Origin: Gordonia sp. OPL2
GTDB lineage: Bacteria > Actinomycetota > Actinomycetes > Mycobacteriales > Mycobacteriaceae
Direction of reading: 5' to 3'
Assembly (NCBI RefSeq): GCF_003797825.1
Contig: NZ_RKME01000010.1
Span: 87,068-151,067 of the forward strand
DNA: 64,000 bases
In this document: one piece after another, positions 34,826-44,200 of the stretch
How the letters are laid out: each line of letters begins with the position of its first letter
How positions within the stretch are numbered: position 1 is the stretch's first letter
Translations under genes and position numbers: made by a program
Notes under the pieces: generated by a model
Databases searched by the model: none
The model's input: only the letters and a program-made list of their open reading frames with translations
Told to the model about the DNA's origin: nothing

Positions 34826-34857
34826 CCACCCAGATCATCAATCGAGGAGTTTCTCCA

Positions 34858-37431
34858 GTGACCAGCGAATCCAAGACAGTCGTCGTGGCCGGCCACGGCA
34901 TGGTGGGTCACCGTTTCGTGCAGACGCTGCGCAACCGTGACACCGACGGCACCTGGCGGATCGAGGTCGTCTCCGAGGAGGTCGACCCCGCGTACGACCG
35001 TGTCGGTCTGTCCTCGTATGTCGGTTCGTGGCAGCGTGATTCGCTGGCGCTCGACGGCAACACCTACGACGGCGACAGCCAGGTCGTCACCCACCTCGGG
35101 GAGACCGTCAGCGACGTGGATCGCGATGGCCACCGGGTCGTGACGTCCGGCGGTCGTGAGATCGCCTACGACGCGCTCGTCCTGGCAACCGGGTCGTATG
35201 CGTTTGTCCCGCCGGTGCCCGGGCACGACAATGCCAAGTGCTTCGTGTACCGCACACTCGACGACCTCGACGCGATCCGGGCGATGGCCGACGCGGCTGG
35301 TCCGGGCGCGCCCGGAGTCGTCGTCGGCGGTGGACTGCTGGGCCTGGAGGCCGCGAATGCGCTGAAGCTGATGGGCATGACGCCGCACGTCGTCGAGTTC
35401 GCCCCGCGGCTGATGCCGATGCAGGTCGACGACGGTGGCGGCGCCGTCCTGAAGAACCTGGTCACCGACCTCGGTCTGACCGTCCACACGGGGGTGGGAA
35501 CGGCCGACATCGCCGACAACGAGAGCGGCGGACTCACCGTCACACTCAGCGACGACTCGACCATCGAGGCCGCCCTGGTGGTGTTCTCGGCCGGCGTCCG
35601 GCCGCGCGACCAACTCGCCCGCGACGCCGGACTCGGTGTGGGGGAGCGCGGTGGTGTCCTCGTCGACACCAGTTGCCGCACGGACGATCCCGACATCTAC
35701 GCGATCGGCGAGGTGGCGGCCGTGGAAGGACGCTGCTACGGGCTCGTGGCACCCGGCTACAGCACGGCAGAGGTGGTCGCCGATCAGTTGCTCGGCGAGC
35801 AGTCGACGTTCCCGGGCGCCGACATGTCGACCAAGCTGAAACTCCTCGGTGTCGACGTCGCGAGTTTCGGCGACGCGATGGCGACCACGGAGAACGCGCT
35901 GGAGATCGTCTATCACGACCCGGTGGCGGGCAAGTACGCGAAGGTGGTCGTCTCCGACGACGCGACGACGCTGCTCGGCGGCATCCTCGTGGGCGATGCC
36001 TCCGCGTACGCGATGCTCAAGCCGATGGTGGGGCGCGAGATCCCCGGTGATCCGGCCGCGTTGATCGCTCCGGCCGGGGGGCCGGCCGTCGGGCTCGACG
36101 CACTGCCCGACGACGCCGAGATCTGTTCCTGCAACGGCGTTTCCAAGGGCACCATCTGCTCGGCCATCGCCGAGGGCGCCTGCGACATCGCGGCGATCAA
36201 GGGATGCACGACCGCAGGCACCACCTGCGGCGGGTGTGTGCCGAGCATCAAGTCGTTGCTCGAGGCCTCCGGTGTGGAGCTGTCGAAGTCGCTGTGCGCG
36301 CACTTCGAGCAATCCCGACGGGAGCTGTTCGAGATCGTCTCGGTGACCGGCATCCGGACCTTCTCCGAACTCATCGACCGGTACGGGACCGGGCAGGGCT
36401 GCGAGGTCTGCAAGCCGACGGTCGCGTCGATCCTGGCGTCGACCTCCAGCGATCACATCCTGGACGGCGAGCAGGCCGCGCTGCAGGACACCAACGACCA
36501 CTTCCTGGCGAACATGCAGAAGAACGGCTCGTACTCGGTGGTCCCGCGGATGCCGGGTGGCGAGGTCACCCCCGAACAGCTGATCGTCATCGGCGAGATC
36601 GCCCGCGACTTCGACCTCTACACCAAGATCACCGGCGGCCAGCGGATCGACCTGTTCGGTGCCCGCGTGGACCAGCTCCCGGAGATCTGGCGACGTCTGG
36701 TCGATGCGGGGATGGAATCGGGTCACGCCTACGGCAAGAGTCTGCGCACCGTGAAGAGCTGCGTCGGATCGACCTGGTGTCGCTACGGGGTCCAGGACTC
36801 CGTGGGGATGGCGGTCTACCTGGAGAAGCGGTACCGCGGTCTGCGGTCGCCACACAAACTGAAGTTCGGCGTCTCCGGATGCGCCCGCGAGTGCGCGGAG
36901 GCCAGGGGCAAGGACGTCGGTGTCATCGCGACCGAACACGGCTGGAACCTCTACGTCGCCGGCAACGGCGGTCAGAGTCCCAAACACGCCCAACTGCTGG
37001 CCAGCGGAGTGGATGACGCGACGCTGGTCGCCTACATTGATCGGTACCTGATGTTCTACATCCGCACCGCCGATCGGCTGCAGCGCACGGCCCCGTGGCT
37101 GGAGTCGCTCGAGGGTGGACTGGATCATCTGCGTGCGGTGGTCTGCGACGACAGCCTCGGACTGGCCACCGAGCTGGAAGCAGCGATGGGCCGACACGTG
37201 GACGGCTACCGCGACGAATGGGCCGCGGTGCTCGAGGACGAGGAGAAGCTCAAGCGCTTCGTGTCGTTCGTCAACGCCCCCGAGGTGGTCGACCCGACGA
37301 TCCGTTTCGCCGACGCCGACCGCAAGGTGCCCGTTCTGCTCGACATGCCCGCCATGCCTCCACGTGATGGCGATCCAGGGTCGCCGACCATGGTCCGCGA
37401 CATGACCGAACGCGAAGGAGTGCCGACGTGA
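34858..37431 (+). CDS. nirB: Assimilatory nitrite reductase, large subunit
   Basis: Protein of 857 residues that reduces nitrite to ammonia with six electrons from NAD(P)H. Domains in order: FAD/NAD(P) oxidoreductase (about 1-400; VVAGHGMVGHRFV, GVVVGGGLLGLEAANAL), two BFD-like [2Fe-2S] sections (CSCNGVSKGTIC near 423 with CTTAGTTCGGC, then CEVCKPTVAS), and the nitrite/sulfite reductase domain. The siroheme-[4Fe-4S] ligands are complete: CVGSTWC near 635 and CARECAE near 674. The GTG start follows a GAGGAG ribosome site. The stop overlaps the nirD start (GTGA). Confidence 0.96.
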   Translation: MTSESKTVVVAGHGMVGHRFVQTLRNRDTDGTWRIEVVSEEVDPAYDRVGLSSYVGSWQRDSLALDGNTYDGDSQVVTHLGETVSDVDRDGHRVVTSGGREIAYDALVLATGSYAFVPPVPGHDNAKCFVYRTLDDLDAIRAMADAAGPGAPGVVVGGGLLGLEAANALKLMGMTPHVVEFAPRLMPMQVDDGGGAVLKNLVTDLGLTVHTGVGTADIADNESGGLTVTLSDDSTIEAALVVFSAGVRPRDQLARDAGLGVGERGGVLVDTSCRTDDPDIYAIGEVAAVEGRCYGLVAPGYSTAEVVADQLLGEQSTFPGADMSTKLKLLGVDVASFGDAMATTENALEIVYHDPVAGKYAKVVVSDDATTLLGGILVGDASAYAMLKPMVGREIPGDPAALIAPAGGPAVGLDALPDDAEICSCNGVSKGTICSAIAEGACDIAAIKGCTTAGTTCGGCVPSIKSLLEASGVELSKSLCAHFEQSRRELFEIVSVTGIRTFSELIDRYGTGQGCEVCKPTVASILASTSSDHILDGEQAALQDTNDHFLANMQKNGSYSVVPRMPGGEVTPEQLIVIGEIARDFDLYTKITGGQRIDLFGARVDQLPEIWRRLVDAGMESGHAYGKSLRTVKSCVGSTWCRYGVQDSVGMAVYLEKRYRGLRSPHKLKFGVSGCARECAEARGKDVGVIATEHGWNLYVAGNGGQSPKHAQLLASGVDDATLVAYIDRYLMFYIRTADRLQRTAPWLESLEGGLDHLRAVVCDDSLGLATELEAAMGRHVDGYRDEWAAVLEDEEKLKRFVSFVNAPEVVDPTIRFADADRKVPVLLDMPAMPPRDGDPGSPTMVRDMTEREGVPT

Positions 37432-37859
37432 CCGTCGCCCATGAACCCACGGCCCACCAGCCGGCGGAGTCGAACCACCCGGACGCGGTTCCCGGCGAGT
37501 GGGTGCGAGCCTGTGCGATCGCCGACCTCGCCGTCGGACGAGGTGTCGGTGTGCTCGGTCCGGAGTTCGAGCAGGCCGCACTGTTCCGCATCCCTGCCGT
37601 GGAGACCGACCGCGAGGCGGTGATCGGCCGCACCCGTGTGTACGCCGTGGGCAACATCGATCCGTTCGCACGGGCCGCGGTCCTCTCGCGTGGAGTCACC
37701 GGGGACCGCGACGGCGAGCCCACCGTGGCCAGCCCGCTCGGCAAGCAGGTGTTCTCGCTACGCACCGGGATCTGTCTCGACGACGAGGCGATGTCGGTGC
37801 CGAGCTACGCGGTCCACATCGTCGACGACACTGTCGAGGTGTTCTTCCCGCGCCGATGA
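37428..37859 (+). CDS. nirD: Nitrite reductase small subunit
   Basis: Protein of 143 residues with a Rieske-like ferredoxin fold (VCAIADLAVGRGVGVLGPEFEQAALFRI outline to VPSYAVHIVDDTVEVFFPRR). The Cys-x-His and Cys-x2-His cluster ligands of true Rieske proteins are absent, as is usual for bacterial NirD. It assists NirB assembly or electron transfer. The GTG start overlaps the nirB stop and its own TGA overlaps the next ATG (ATGA), showing tight translational coupling of all three genes. Confidence 0.94.
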   Translation: MTVAHEPTAHQPAESNHPDAVPGEWVRACAIADLAVGRGVGVLGPEFEQAALFRIPAVETDREAVIGRTRVYAVGNIDPFARAAVLSRGVTGDRDGEPTVASPLGKQVFSLRTGICLDDEAMSVPSYAVHIVDDTVEVFFPRR

Positions 37860-39031
37860 GCACTCGCAGAGACACCGCCGACGACGCCGACACACTGCCA
37901 CTGGCGGGATTCACCATCGGGATCACCGCCGCCCGCCGGGCCGACGAGTTCGCCGCCCTGCTGACCAGGCGCGGTGCCGAGGTTCTGGCCGCCCCGACAA
38001 TCCGCATCCTCCCGCTCGTCGACGACACCGAACTGGAGAAGGTGACCGAGACGATCATCGCCGACCCACCCGACCTCATGGTCGCCACCACCGGGATCGG
38101 GTTCCGCGGATGGGTGGAGGCCGCCGACGGCTGGGGCAGTGCGGAGTCGCTCATCGGCGCACTGGGCAAGAGCCGGCTCATCGCGCGCGGGCCCAAGGCC
38201 AAGGGCGCGATCCGCGCGGCGGGCCTGCGGGAGGAGTGGTCGCCGGAGAGCGAGTCGTCGTCGGAGGTGCTCGATCGCCTGCTCGAAGAGGGCGTCGAGG
38301 GTGTCCGCATCGCCGTCCAGCTACATGGCGCGACGACCGAATGGGAACCTCTGCCGGACTTCTGCGCCGTGCTCCGCGCAGCGGGGGCGCAGGTGCTGCC
38401 CGTTCCCGTCTATCGCTGGAACATGCACCCGGACGTCGACCGGATCGACCGGATGATCCACGCAGTGGTGCGCGGAGATATCGACGCGATCACCTTCACG
38501 AGTGCACCCGCCGCCGCGGCCATCCTGACCCGGGCCAAGGAGCTCGGCAAGCTGTCGGCGTTCGTGCACGCCATGCGGACCACCGTGCCGGTGATGTGTG
38601 TCGGCTCGGTGACCGCGGGACCGCTCGAGGCACTGCAGATCCCGACCATCTACCCCAAGCGGTTCCGGCTGGGTGCGCTCGCGCGCCTGATCACCGAGGA
38701 GCTGCCACGGCGCAGCCATGAGCTCCGGATTCACGGCCACGACACCGCGATCCGCGGCCAGGCGGTGATGGTCGACGGCGAGCTGCGCGAGTTGTCGGCG
38801 ACCAGCCTGATCCTGCTGAAGGCCCTCGCCGCGTCGCCGGGGCGCGTCGTGTCACGTCAGGAATTGCTGGCCGCACTCCCGGGCGACAGCTCGGACACGC
38901 ATGCCGTCGAGGTGGCCGTCGCGCGCCTGCGCAATGCGCTGGGCGACCCGAAGATGATCCAGACCGTGGTCAAGCGGGGCTACCGCCTCGCGGTCGACCT
39001 CGAGTACGACGCCGACGACGAGGAGGACTGA
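37856..39031 (+). CDS. nnaR: NnaR-type regulator: HemD-like domain plus winged helix
   Basis: Protein of 391 residues. Residues 1-265 have the uroporphyrinogen-III synthase (HemD) fold (FTIGITAARRADEFAALLTRRGAEV, DAITFTSAPAAAAIL). Residues 300-385 form an OmpR/PhoB-like winged helix (SPGRVVSRQELLAAL, HAVEVAVARLRNALGD, VVKRGYRLAV). This fusion is the NnaR architecture described in Streptomyces and mycobacteria, where it acts with GlnR to switch on nitrate assimilation, rather than making heme. M. tuberculosis Rv0260c is similar. Overlap with nirD fixes the start. HemD-like residues may still sense a tetrapyrrole or siroheme precursor (inference). Confidence 0.9.
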   Translation: MSTRRDTADDADTLPLAGFTIGITAARRADEFAALLTRRGAEVLAAPTIRILPLVDDTELEKVTETIIADPPDLMVATTGIGFRGWVEAADGWGSAESLIGALGKSRLIARGPKAKGAIRAAGLREEWSPESESSSEVLDRLLEEGVEGVRIAVQLHGATTEWEPLPDFCAVLRAAGAQVLPVPVYRWNMHPDVDRIDRMIHAVVRGDIDAITFTSAPAAAAILTRAKELGKLSAFVHAMRTTVPVMCVGSVTAGPLEALQIPTIYPKRFRLGALARLITEELPRRSHELRIHGHDTAIRGQAVMVDGELRELSATSLILLKALAASPGRVVSRQELLAALPGDSSDTHAVEVAVARLRNALGDPKMIQTVVKRGYRLAVDLEYDADDEED

Positions 39032-39035
39032 GGAC

Positions 39036-39782
39036 ATGAGACGACACGACGGACGTTTGCATCTCCCGTTCGGTGACCGGCTGCGGGACGTGAGCCCGGT
39101 ACTGGTGGCGCACGGAACCCGGAATCCACACGGCGTGAACGTGATCGCCGAGATCGCCGAAGCCGTCGGGGACCGCGTCGGTACGACGCGCACGGCGTTC
39201 GTCGACGTCCTCGGGCCGACGCCGTCGGAGGTCATCGCCGACGTCGACCGTCCGGCCGTGCTCGTCCCGGCCTTCCTCGCGTCCGGATACCATGTGCGCA
39301 AGGACATCCCGCAGCACGTGGCCGCCGCCGGCAGAGCCGACACGGTGGTCACCCGCGCACTCGGACCGGATCCGTCCATCGCGGCCGTCGCGCGCCTGCG
39401 ACTGGTCGAGGCCGGATGGGAGCCGGGTGACGCCGTCGTCCTGGCCGCGGCCGGATCCTCCGACGAGAGTGCCTGTGGCCAAGTGCATCTCGCTGCACGG
39501 CAGCTCGAGTCCATCATCGGTGGACGAATCGAGGTGGGCTTCATCACGACGGCCTCACCGTCGGTGCCCGAGGCAGTGGAACGGGCGGCACGACGGGGGC
39601 GGCGCGTGGTGATCGCGAGTTACCTGCTTGCCCCGGGACTGTTCCATCAGCGTCTGCACACCTATGGTGCCGACGCCGTCGCCGACCCGCTCGGCGCCGA
39701 CCCGCGCATCGTCGATCTCATCGTCACCCGGATGCGTGCGGCGGTCAGTCCGTACCGTCGTCGGGAGGCCGTGCGCCGCTGA
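39036..39782 (+). CDS. Sirohydrochlorin chelatase-like protein (CbiX/SirB)
   Basis: Protein of 248 residues with two CbiX-type halves. The first begins SPVLVAHGTRNPHGV, where the His is a metal ligand, and includes VLVPAFLASGYHVRKDIPQ with the second conserved His. It should insert Fe(II) into sirohydrochlorin to make siroheme, the cofactor of NirB, which explains its place at the end of the nitrite reductase operon; cobalt insertion for B12 is an alternative activity. It starts 4 bp after nnaR. M. tuberculosis Rv0259c is the homologue. A repeat array follows the stop. Confidence 0.88.
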   Translation: MRRHDGRLHLPFGDRLRDVSPVLVAHGTRNPHGVNVIAEIAEAVGDRVGTTRTAFVDVLGPTPSEVIADVDRPAVLVPAFLASGYHVRKDIPQHVAAAGRADTVVTRALGPDPSIAAVARLRLVEAGWEPGDAVVLAAAGSSDESACGQVHLAARQLESIIGGRIEVGFITTASPSVPEAVERAARRGRRVVIASYLLAPGLFHQRLHTYGADAVADPLGADPRIVDLIVTRMRAAVSPYRRREAVRR

Positions 39783-39804
39783 GGGTGTTGATCGCTGCGT
39801 GGTG

Positions 39805-40055
39805 CGACCCTTCGTGACGCTCGCAAGCTCGCTCCTCAGGGATCGGGTTGTGGCGCTTGCGGGCTCGCTCCTCAGGGATCGGGTTGTGGCGCTTGCAGGC
39901 TCGCTCGTCAGGGATCTGGTTGTGATGCTTTGCGGGCTCGCTCCTCTGGGATCGTCTCTGGTGGGTCGCTTTCCACAGATCGGGTTGTGATGCTTGCGGG
40001 CTTCCTCCGCAGGGATCTGGTTGTGATGCTCGCGGCGCTCGCTCCTCAGGAAACC
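39805..40055. repeat. Tandem 36-bp repeat array between convergent genes
   Basis: Three consecutive copies of a 36-bp unit occupy 39819-39854, 39855-39890 and 39891-39926; each contains GCTCGCTCsTCAGGGATC followed by a GGTTGTG end. A degenerate fourth and fifth unit follow, and two better copies lie at 39992-40027 and 40028-40055. There is no spacer between units. The 5' flank (39805-39841) is nearly identical, in reverse orientation, to 37 bp of the array near 53.6 kb. The array fills the gap between the convergent sirohydrochlorin chelatase and alkyltransferase-like genes. Confidence 0.85.
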
Positions 40056-40058
40056 GGA

Positions 40059-40358
40059 TCAGGAGGGGGCCCAGCGGCACTCACGGAGGTTCACCCTGCC
40101 GTCGCGCACCGGAACCCCCTCGGCCGCAAGCCGTTCCAGCTGCCGACCGGCGAGGTGCGCGGCCGGGCGTCCGGAGGCCGGGACGACCCGGTGCCACGGG
40201 AGATCGGCGGAGTCGGTTCGCATGATCCAGCCGACGATGCGCGGGCTGGACAGCCCGACCGCGCCGGCCAGGTCGCCGTAGGTGGTCACCTGGCCGCGCG
40301 GTATCGCCGCGACCAGCGCGCGCACCTGCTCCACCTCGTCCTCGGTGACGGCGGCCAT
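40059..40358 (-). CDS. Alkyltransferase-like protein (ATL), MGMT family
   Basis: Protein of 99 residues corresponding to the DNA-binding half of O6-alkylguanine-DNA methyltransferase. The active-site motif PCHRV is changed to PWHRV (Trp55), so it cannot accept alkyl groups. The helix-turn-helix (TTYGDLAGAVGLSSPRIVGWIM) is intact. ATL proteins of this kind bind alkylated guanine and recruit nucleotide excision repair. It is the homologue of Rv3204. It lies 3 bp after the lipV-like gene, so the two form an operon. Confidence 0.9.
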   Translation of the reverse strand: MAAVTEDEVEQVRALVAAIPRGQVTTYGDLAGAVGLSSPRIVGWIMRTDSADLPWHRVVPASGRPAAHLAGRQLERLAAEGVPVRDGRVNLRECRWAPS

Positions 40359-40361
40359 CTT

Positions 40362-41159
40362 TCAGACCCGGTCCGTCATCGCGAGGATCGCTCGTGCCGT
40401 CGACTCCGGTTCCAGGTAGGGGACCATGTGTCCGCAGTCCACATGTACGACCTCCACCGAGTCGGCGCGATCCCGCGCGCAGGCCTCGAGGAAGTCCGGC
40501 CGCACGAACGGCGGATCGACCCGGTCGGCGACCACGACGGTCGTCGGGAGCCCGCGCGGCGGCAGCGTCGCCGGACGCGACATCTCGCTCCACGCGGTCG
40601 CCGCGGCGGGAGCGCTCACCCGCCACGCAACCCGTCCGGTCCCCGATTCCATGAGGTGCAGGTCGATCTCCTTGTCGAGCAACTCATCCGGTATGTCGGC
40701 CCAGCCCTCCTCGCGTTTGGCGCGCCGTGCATCGTCGGCGTCGGCATAGTGCCAGTGGGCGAGACTGTCGGTGGCCACCTCGAGTGCCCAGGCCGGGTCG
40801 AGTCCCTGCGCCGGGTCGAGGAGAACGAGTCCGGCTGCGTCGTCGCCGAGACGCTGCGCGAGCCGCACCGCGAGTGCGCCGCCGAACGAATGCCCGGCGA
40901 TCACGAACGGGCGGGCCTCGGGCGGGATGAACTCGTCGACGAGCTCGAGGAGCGACTCGACGTGCTGTTCCATCGACCAGGGCGGCACCCACGGCGACGA
41001 GCCGTGCCCGAGCAGATCGGGCGCGAGCACCCGCACCTGCGCCAGGTGGTCGGCGGCGAGGGATTCCCAGCGACGGCCGTGGCCGGTCAGGCCGTGGATC
41101 GCCAGCACGGTCGGCGCATCGGGGGAGTCGGACCCGAACACATGGGTTGTCAGTGCCAT
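40362..41159 (-). CDS. lipV: Alpha/beta hydrolase, LipV-like
   Basis: Protein of 265 residues with the alpha/beta hydrolase fold. The oxyanion motif is AIHGLTGHG (20-28), the nucleophile Ser91 is in GHSFGG, and the catalytic His is in DCGHMVPYLEP near residue 245; the acid is probably the Asp in VADRVDPPF. It lacks a signal peptide and is cytosolic. M. tuberculosis LipV (Rv3203) at the same position is a lipase/esterase. The substrate here is unknown. ATG 41159 is chosen; upstream residues are low complexity. It is divergent from adnA. Confidence 0.85.
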   Translation of the reverse strand: MALTTHVFGSDSPDAPTVLAIHGLTGHGRRWESLAADHLAQVRVLAPDLLGHGSSPWVPPWSMEQHVESLLELVDEFIPPEARPFVIAGHSFGGALAVRLAQRLGDDAAGLVLLDPAQGLDPAWALEVATDSLAHWHYADADDARRAKREEGWADIPDELLDKEIDLHLMESGTGRVAWRVSAPAAATAWSEMSRPATLPPRGLPTTVVVADRVDPPFVRPDFLEACARDRADSVEVVHVDCGHMVPYLEPESTARAILAMTDRV

Positions 41160-41269
41160 GCCGACATCCTGCCGCACCGCGCCGGCGCCGTCGCGCGTCG
41201 ATGTGCCGCTCGCTCCGCCGGTCCGTGCGGACCGAGGAGGTGTCGGCCCCGCGTGCTTCCATAGGGAGC

Positions 41270-44200
41270 ATGGCCCGCCGTCGTGAGTACCCCGCCGCCT
41301 CCGGTGGTACAGCGCTGCGTACTCGCCTGATCGCCACCTCCGGCGGACCCGGCGGCATCGATCGGGTGTGGCCGGCCGATGTCCGAGCGGTGATCGACGG
41401 TGACGTCGCGACCGATCCAGGTCGACCCTGGTCTCCAGTCCGGGTACACGGTGGACCGGGCACCGGCAAGACCTCACTGGTCGTCGACGCGGCGGTCTCC
41501 CGTCTGCTCAGTCCGGACGTCGACCCCGAATCCGTTCTGGTGCTGGCGGCGTCGAGGCGTGCCGCGGCGTCGTTGCGTGAGGAGATCACCCGCCGGGTGC
41601 TCTCGGCCGAGGGGGACGTCGGTGGGGGACAGACCGCTGGTGACGCGGGGAGCCGGGCCCTGCGCGAGCCGCTGGTGCGCACCGTGCACTCCTATGCATT
41701 CGCGATCCTGCGGCTGCAGGCGTCCGCGCACGGCAACCCGCCGCCGCGCCTGATCACCGGTTCGGAACAGGACATGGTGCTGCGCGAGCTCCTCGCCGGC
41801 GACATCGAGGACGGTGCCGGCTACTGGCCCGAACGTCTCCGCCCGGCCCTGGGCACCGACGGGTTCGCCCAGGCGCTGCGCGACCTGATGATGCGTGCGG
41901 CCGAACGCGGCGTCGGGCCCGAGGAGCTCGCGGCACTCGGACGCACCCACAAGCGGCCCGAATGGGTGGCGGCGGGGCACGCCTACGCCCAGTACGAGCA
42001 GAACATGCTGCTGCGCGGCGTCGTCGGGGCGGACGCGCCGGGGGCGTCGGCACCGGCCGTGGACGCCGCCGAGCTCGTGGGCTCCGCGCTGTCGGCGTTC
42101 GGCACCGATCCGGACCTCCTCGCCGGCCAGCGGCGGCGCATCCGCCATCTCCTGGTGGACGACGCCCATCATCTCGACCCGCAGGCGGCCGCGCTGGTCA
42201 CGCTGGTCGGCACCGGCACCGCGACGACGATCATCGCGGCCGACACCGACCAGTCGGTGTTCGGATTCCGTGGCGCCAGCCCGCGGTTCGCCGACCATCT
42301 GGTGGAGCCGGGCTCCTCGCGGGACATCGTGTTGGACAGTGGTTTCCGCAATCATCCGGAGATCGCGGCCGTCGGTGCCGCACTGGCCTCGCGCCTGCCG
42401 GGCGCGCGTCCGCATCCGTATCCGGTACCCGCACAGCACCTCTCGGACGTCGACGATCCTTTCTCCGGTGCGGAGGTGAAGGTCTACAGCTCCGGCGCGA
42501 AGGAGGCGACCGCGGTCGCCGACCTCCTGCGACGGGCGCATCTGTTCGGCAATGTGCCGTGGTCGCGGATGGCGGTCATCGTCCGGTCGGTGTCGTTGGC
42601 GCTGCCAGCCCTGCGACGGGCCTTCCGATCGGCCGGGGTTCCGGTGACGACGCCCACGAGTGACCTCCCGCTGCATCGGCAACGCGCAGTGACGGCGCTG
42701 ATGCAGGTGCTGCGAGCCGTCGCCGCGCGCGAATCCGCCACCGACGTCGACGTGGACGCCGAATCCGTGGTCGAGGTGTTCGGTGTCGACGACGCGGTGG
42801 CGCTGCTGTCCGGTCCGGTCGGCGGCGCTGATCCCGGCGCGCTGCGCCGGCTGCGGCGCGGGGTCCGCCGATTCGACGAACGCAACGGTGGTGGTGCCGC
42901 GACGGATTCGCTGATCGCACTGCGGCGGGCCGTTCTCGACCGGGCGACGGCGGGCCGGTACCTCGATGCGCTGACCGACGCGGAGGCACGTCCGCTGCAG
43001 CGGGTGCTCGATGTCGTGGACGCGGCCGATCGCGTCCATCGGGCCCGGCGAGGCGTCGAGGAGACCCTGTGGGCGGCGTGGCAGGCCACCGGTCTGGAGC
43101 GGCGGTGGGCCGCCGCGGCGATCCGCGGCGGCCCGGCCGGTGAACAGGCCGACCGCGATCTCGACGCGGTGATGGCGATGTTCGAGGCGGCCGCCAACTT
43201 CTCCGACACCTTGCCCGCGGCGGGGCCGGCCGGCTTCGTCCGCTATCTGGGCGCACTCCAGATCCCGCGGGACAGTCGGTTGGCCGGCGCGTCGGCCGAC
43301 GCGGTGACCGTGCTGTCGGCGCACGCGGCGGCGGGCCGGGAGTGGGACGTCGTCGCCGTGGCCGGGGTGCTCGACGGGCTGTGGCCGTCGTTGCGCAGTC
43401 GCGGGAGCGTGCTGGGCACAGGCCAGCTCGTCGACCTGCTCGACGGGATGGACCCGGACGCCCTGGACACCGTGGCGCGCACCACATCCGCGCTCGCCGA
43501 CGAATGTCGACTGCTGCTCGTGGCGTGCACCCGGGCCCGCCGTCGGCTGCTCGTGACCGCGGTCGAGGACGGCGGTGGCGAGGCGTCACCGTCACGGTTC
43601 GTCGGCGAGATCGCCGAGGCGCTGACCCGGTGGCGGGGTGGCCCGGTGGCGGACGTCCCCGACGTGGATGCGCCGCTCGACGAGTTGCCCCTGGACCCCG
43701 GGGTCGACCGCGTCCTGTCGTTGCCGTCGTTGATCGCGACACTGCGGTCCGCGGTGGTCGCTGGAGCCGCCGAACCCGGCACTGACCCCGATCCGCGCAC
43801 CCGGGCGGCCGCGGAACTGCTTGCCGAACTGGCGGATTCCGACATTCCCGGAGCATCTCCGAAAGACTGGTACGGACTGGGCGGGCCCAGCACCGACGTT
43901 GCGCTGTGGACCCCGGAGCGGGGACCGGTGATGCTGTCGCCCTCGAACGTGGAGGCGCTCACCCGATGCTCGCTGCGCTGGGTGCTCGAGCGTCACGGGG
44001 GCCGCGACGGCGACGGCACGCCTGCGCTCACCGGCACCCTGGTCCACACGCTCGTGCAGGCCGTCGCCGGTCAGATCGACCCGGCGGAGGTCACCGCGGC
44101 GCTGCGGGGGATCTGGGACCGGGTGGACACCGGTGCCGCCTGGTACTCGGTCCGCGAGCTCGAACGCGCCGAGGGCATGCTCGCCAATTTCCGTGACTGG

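Noticed and set aside
34753..37671. 972-residue minus-strand ORF opposite nirB
   Set aside because: Antisense shadow of nirB, which has clear domains and cofactor motifs.
37428..37859. Broken Rieske protein (no cluster ligands)
   Set aside because: Normal for the NirD family, which keeps the fold but not the iron-sulfur cluster.
39819..39926. 36-bp repeats resembling a CRISPR array
   Set aside because: Units follow each other without spacers, are not palindromic enough, and no cas genes are present.
39745..40080. Minus-strand ORF with 12-residue repeats (NPIPEERA type)
   Set aside because: It is the translation of the 36-bp DNA repeats (36 is a multiple of 3). It overlaps both neighbouring genes and lacks a ribosome site.
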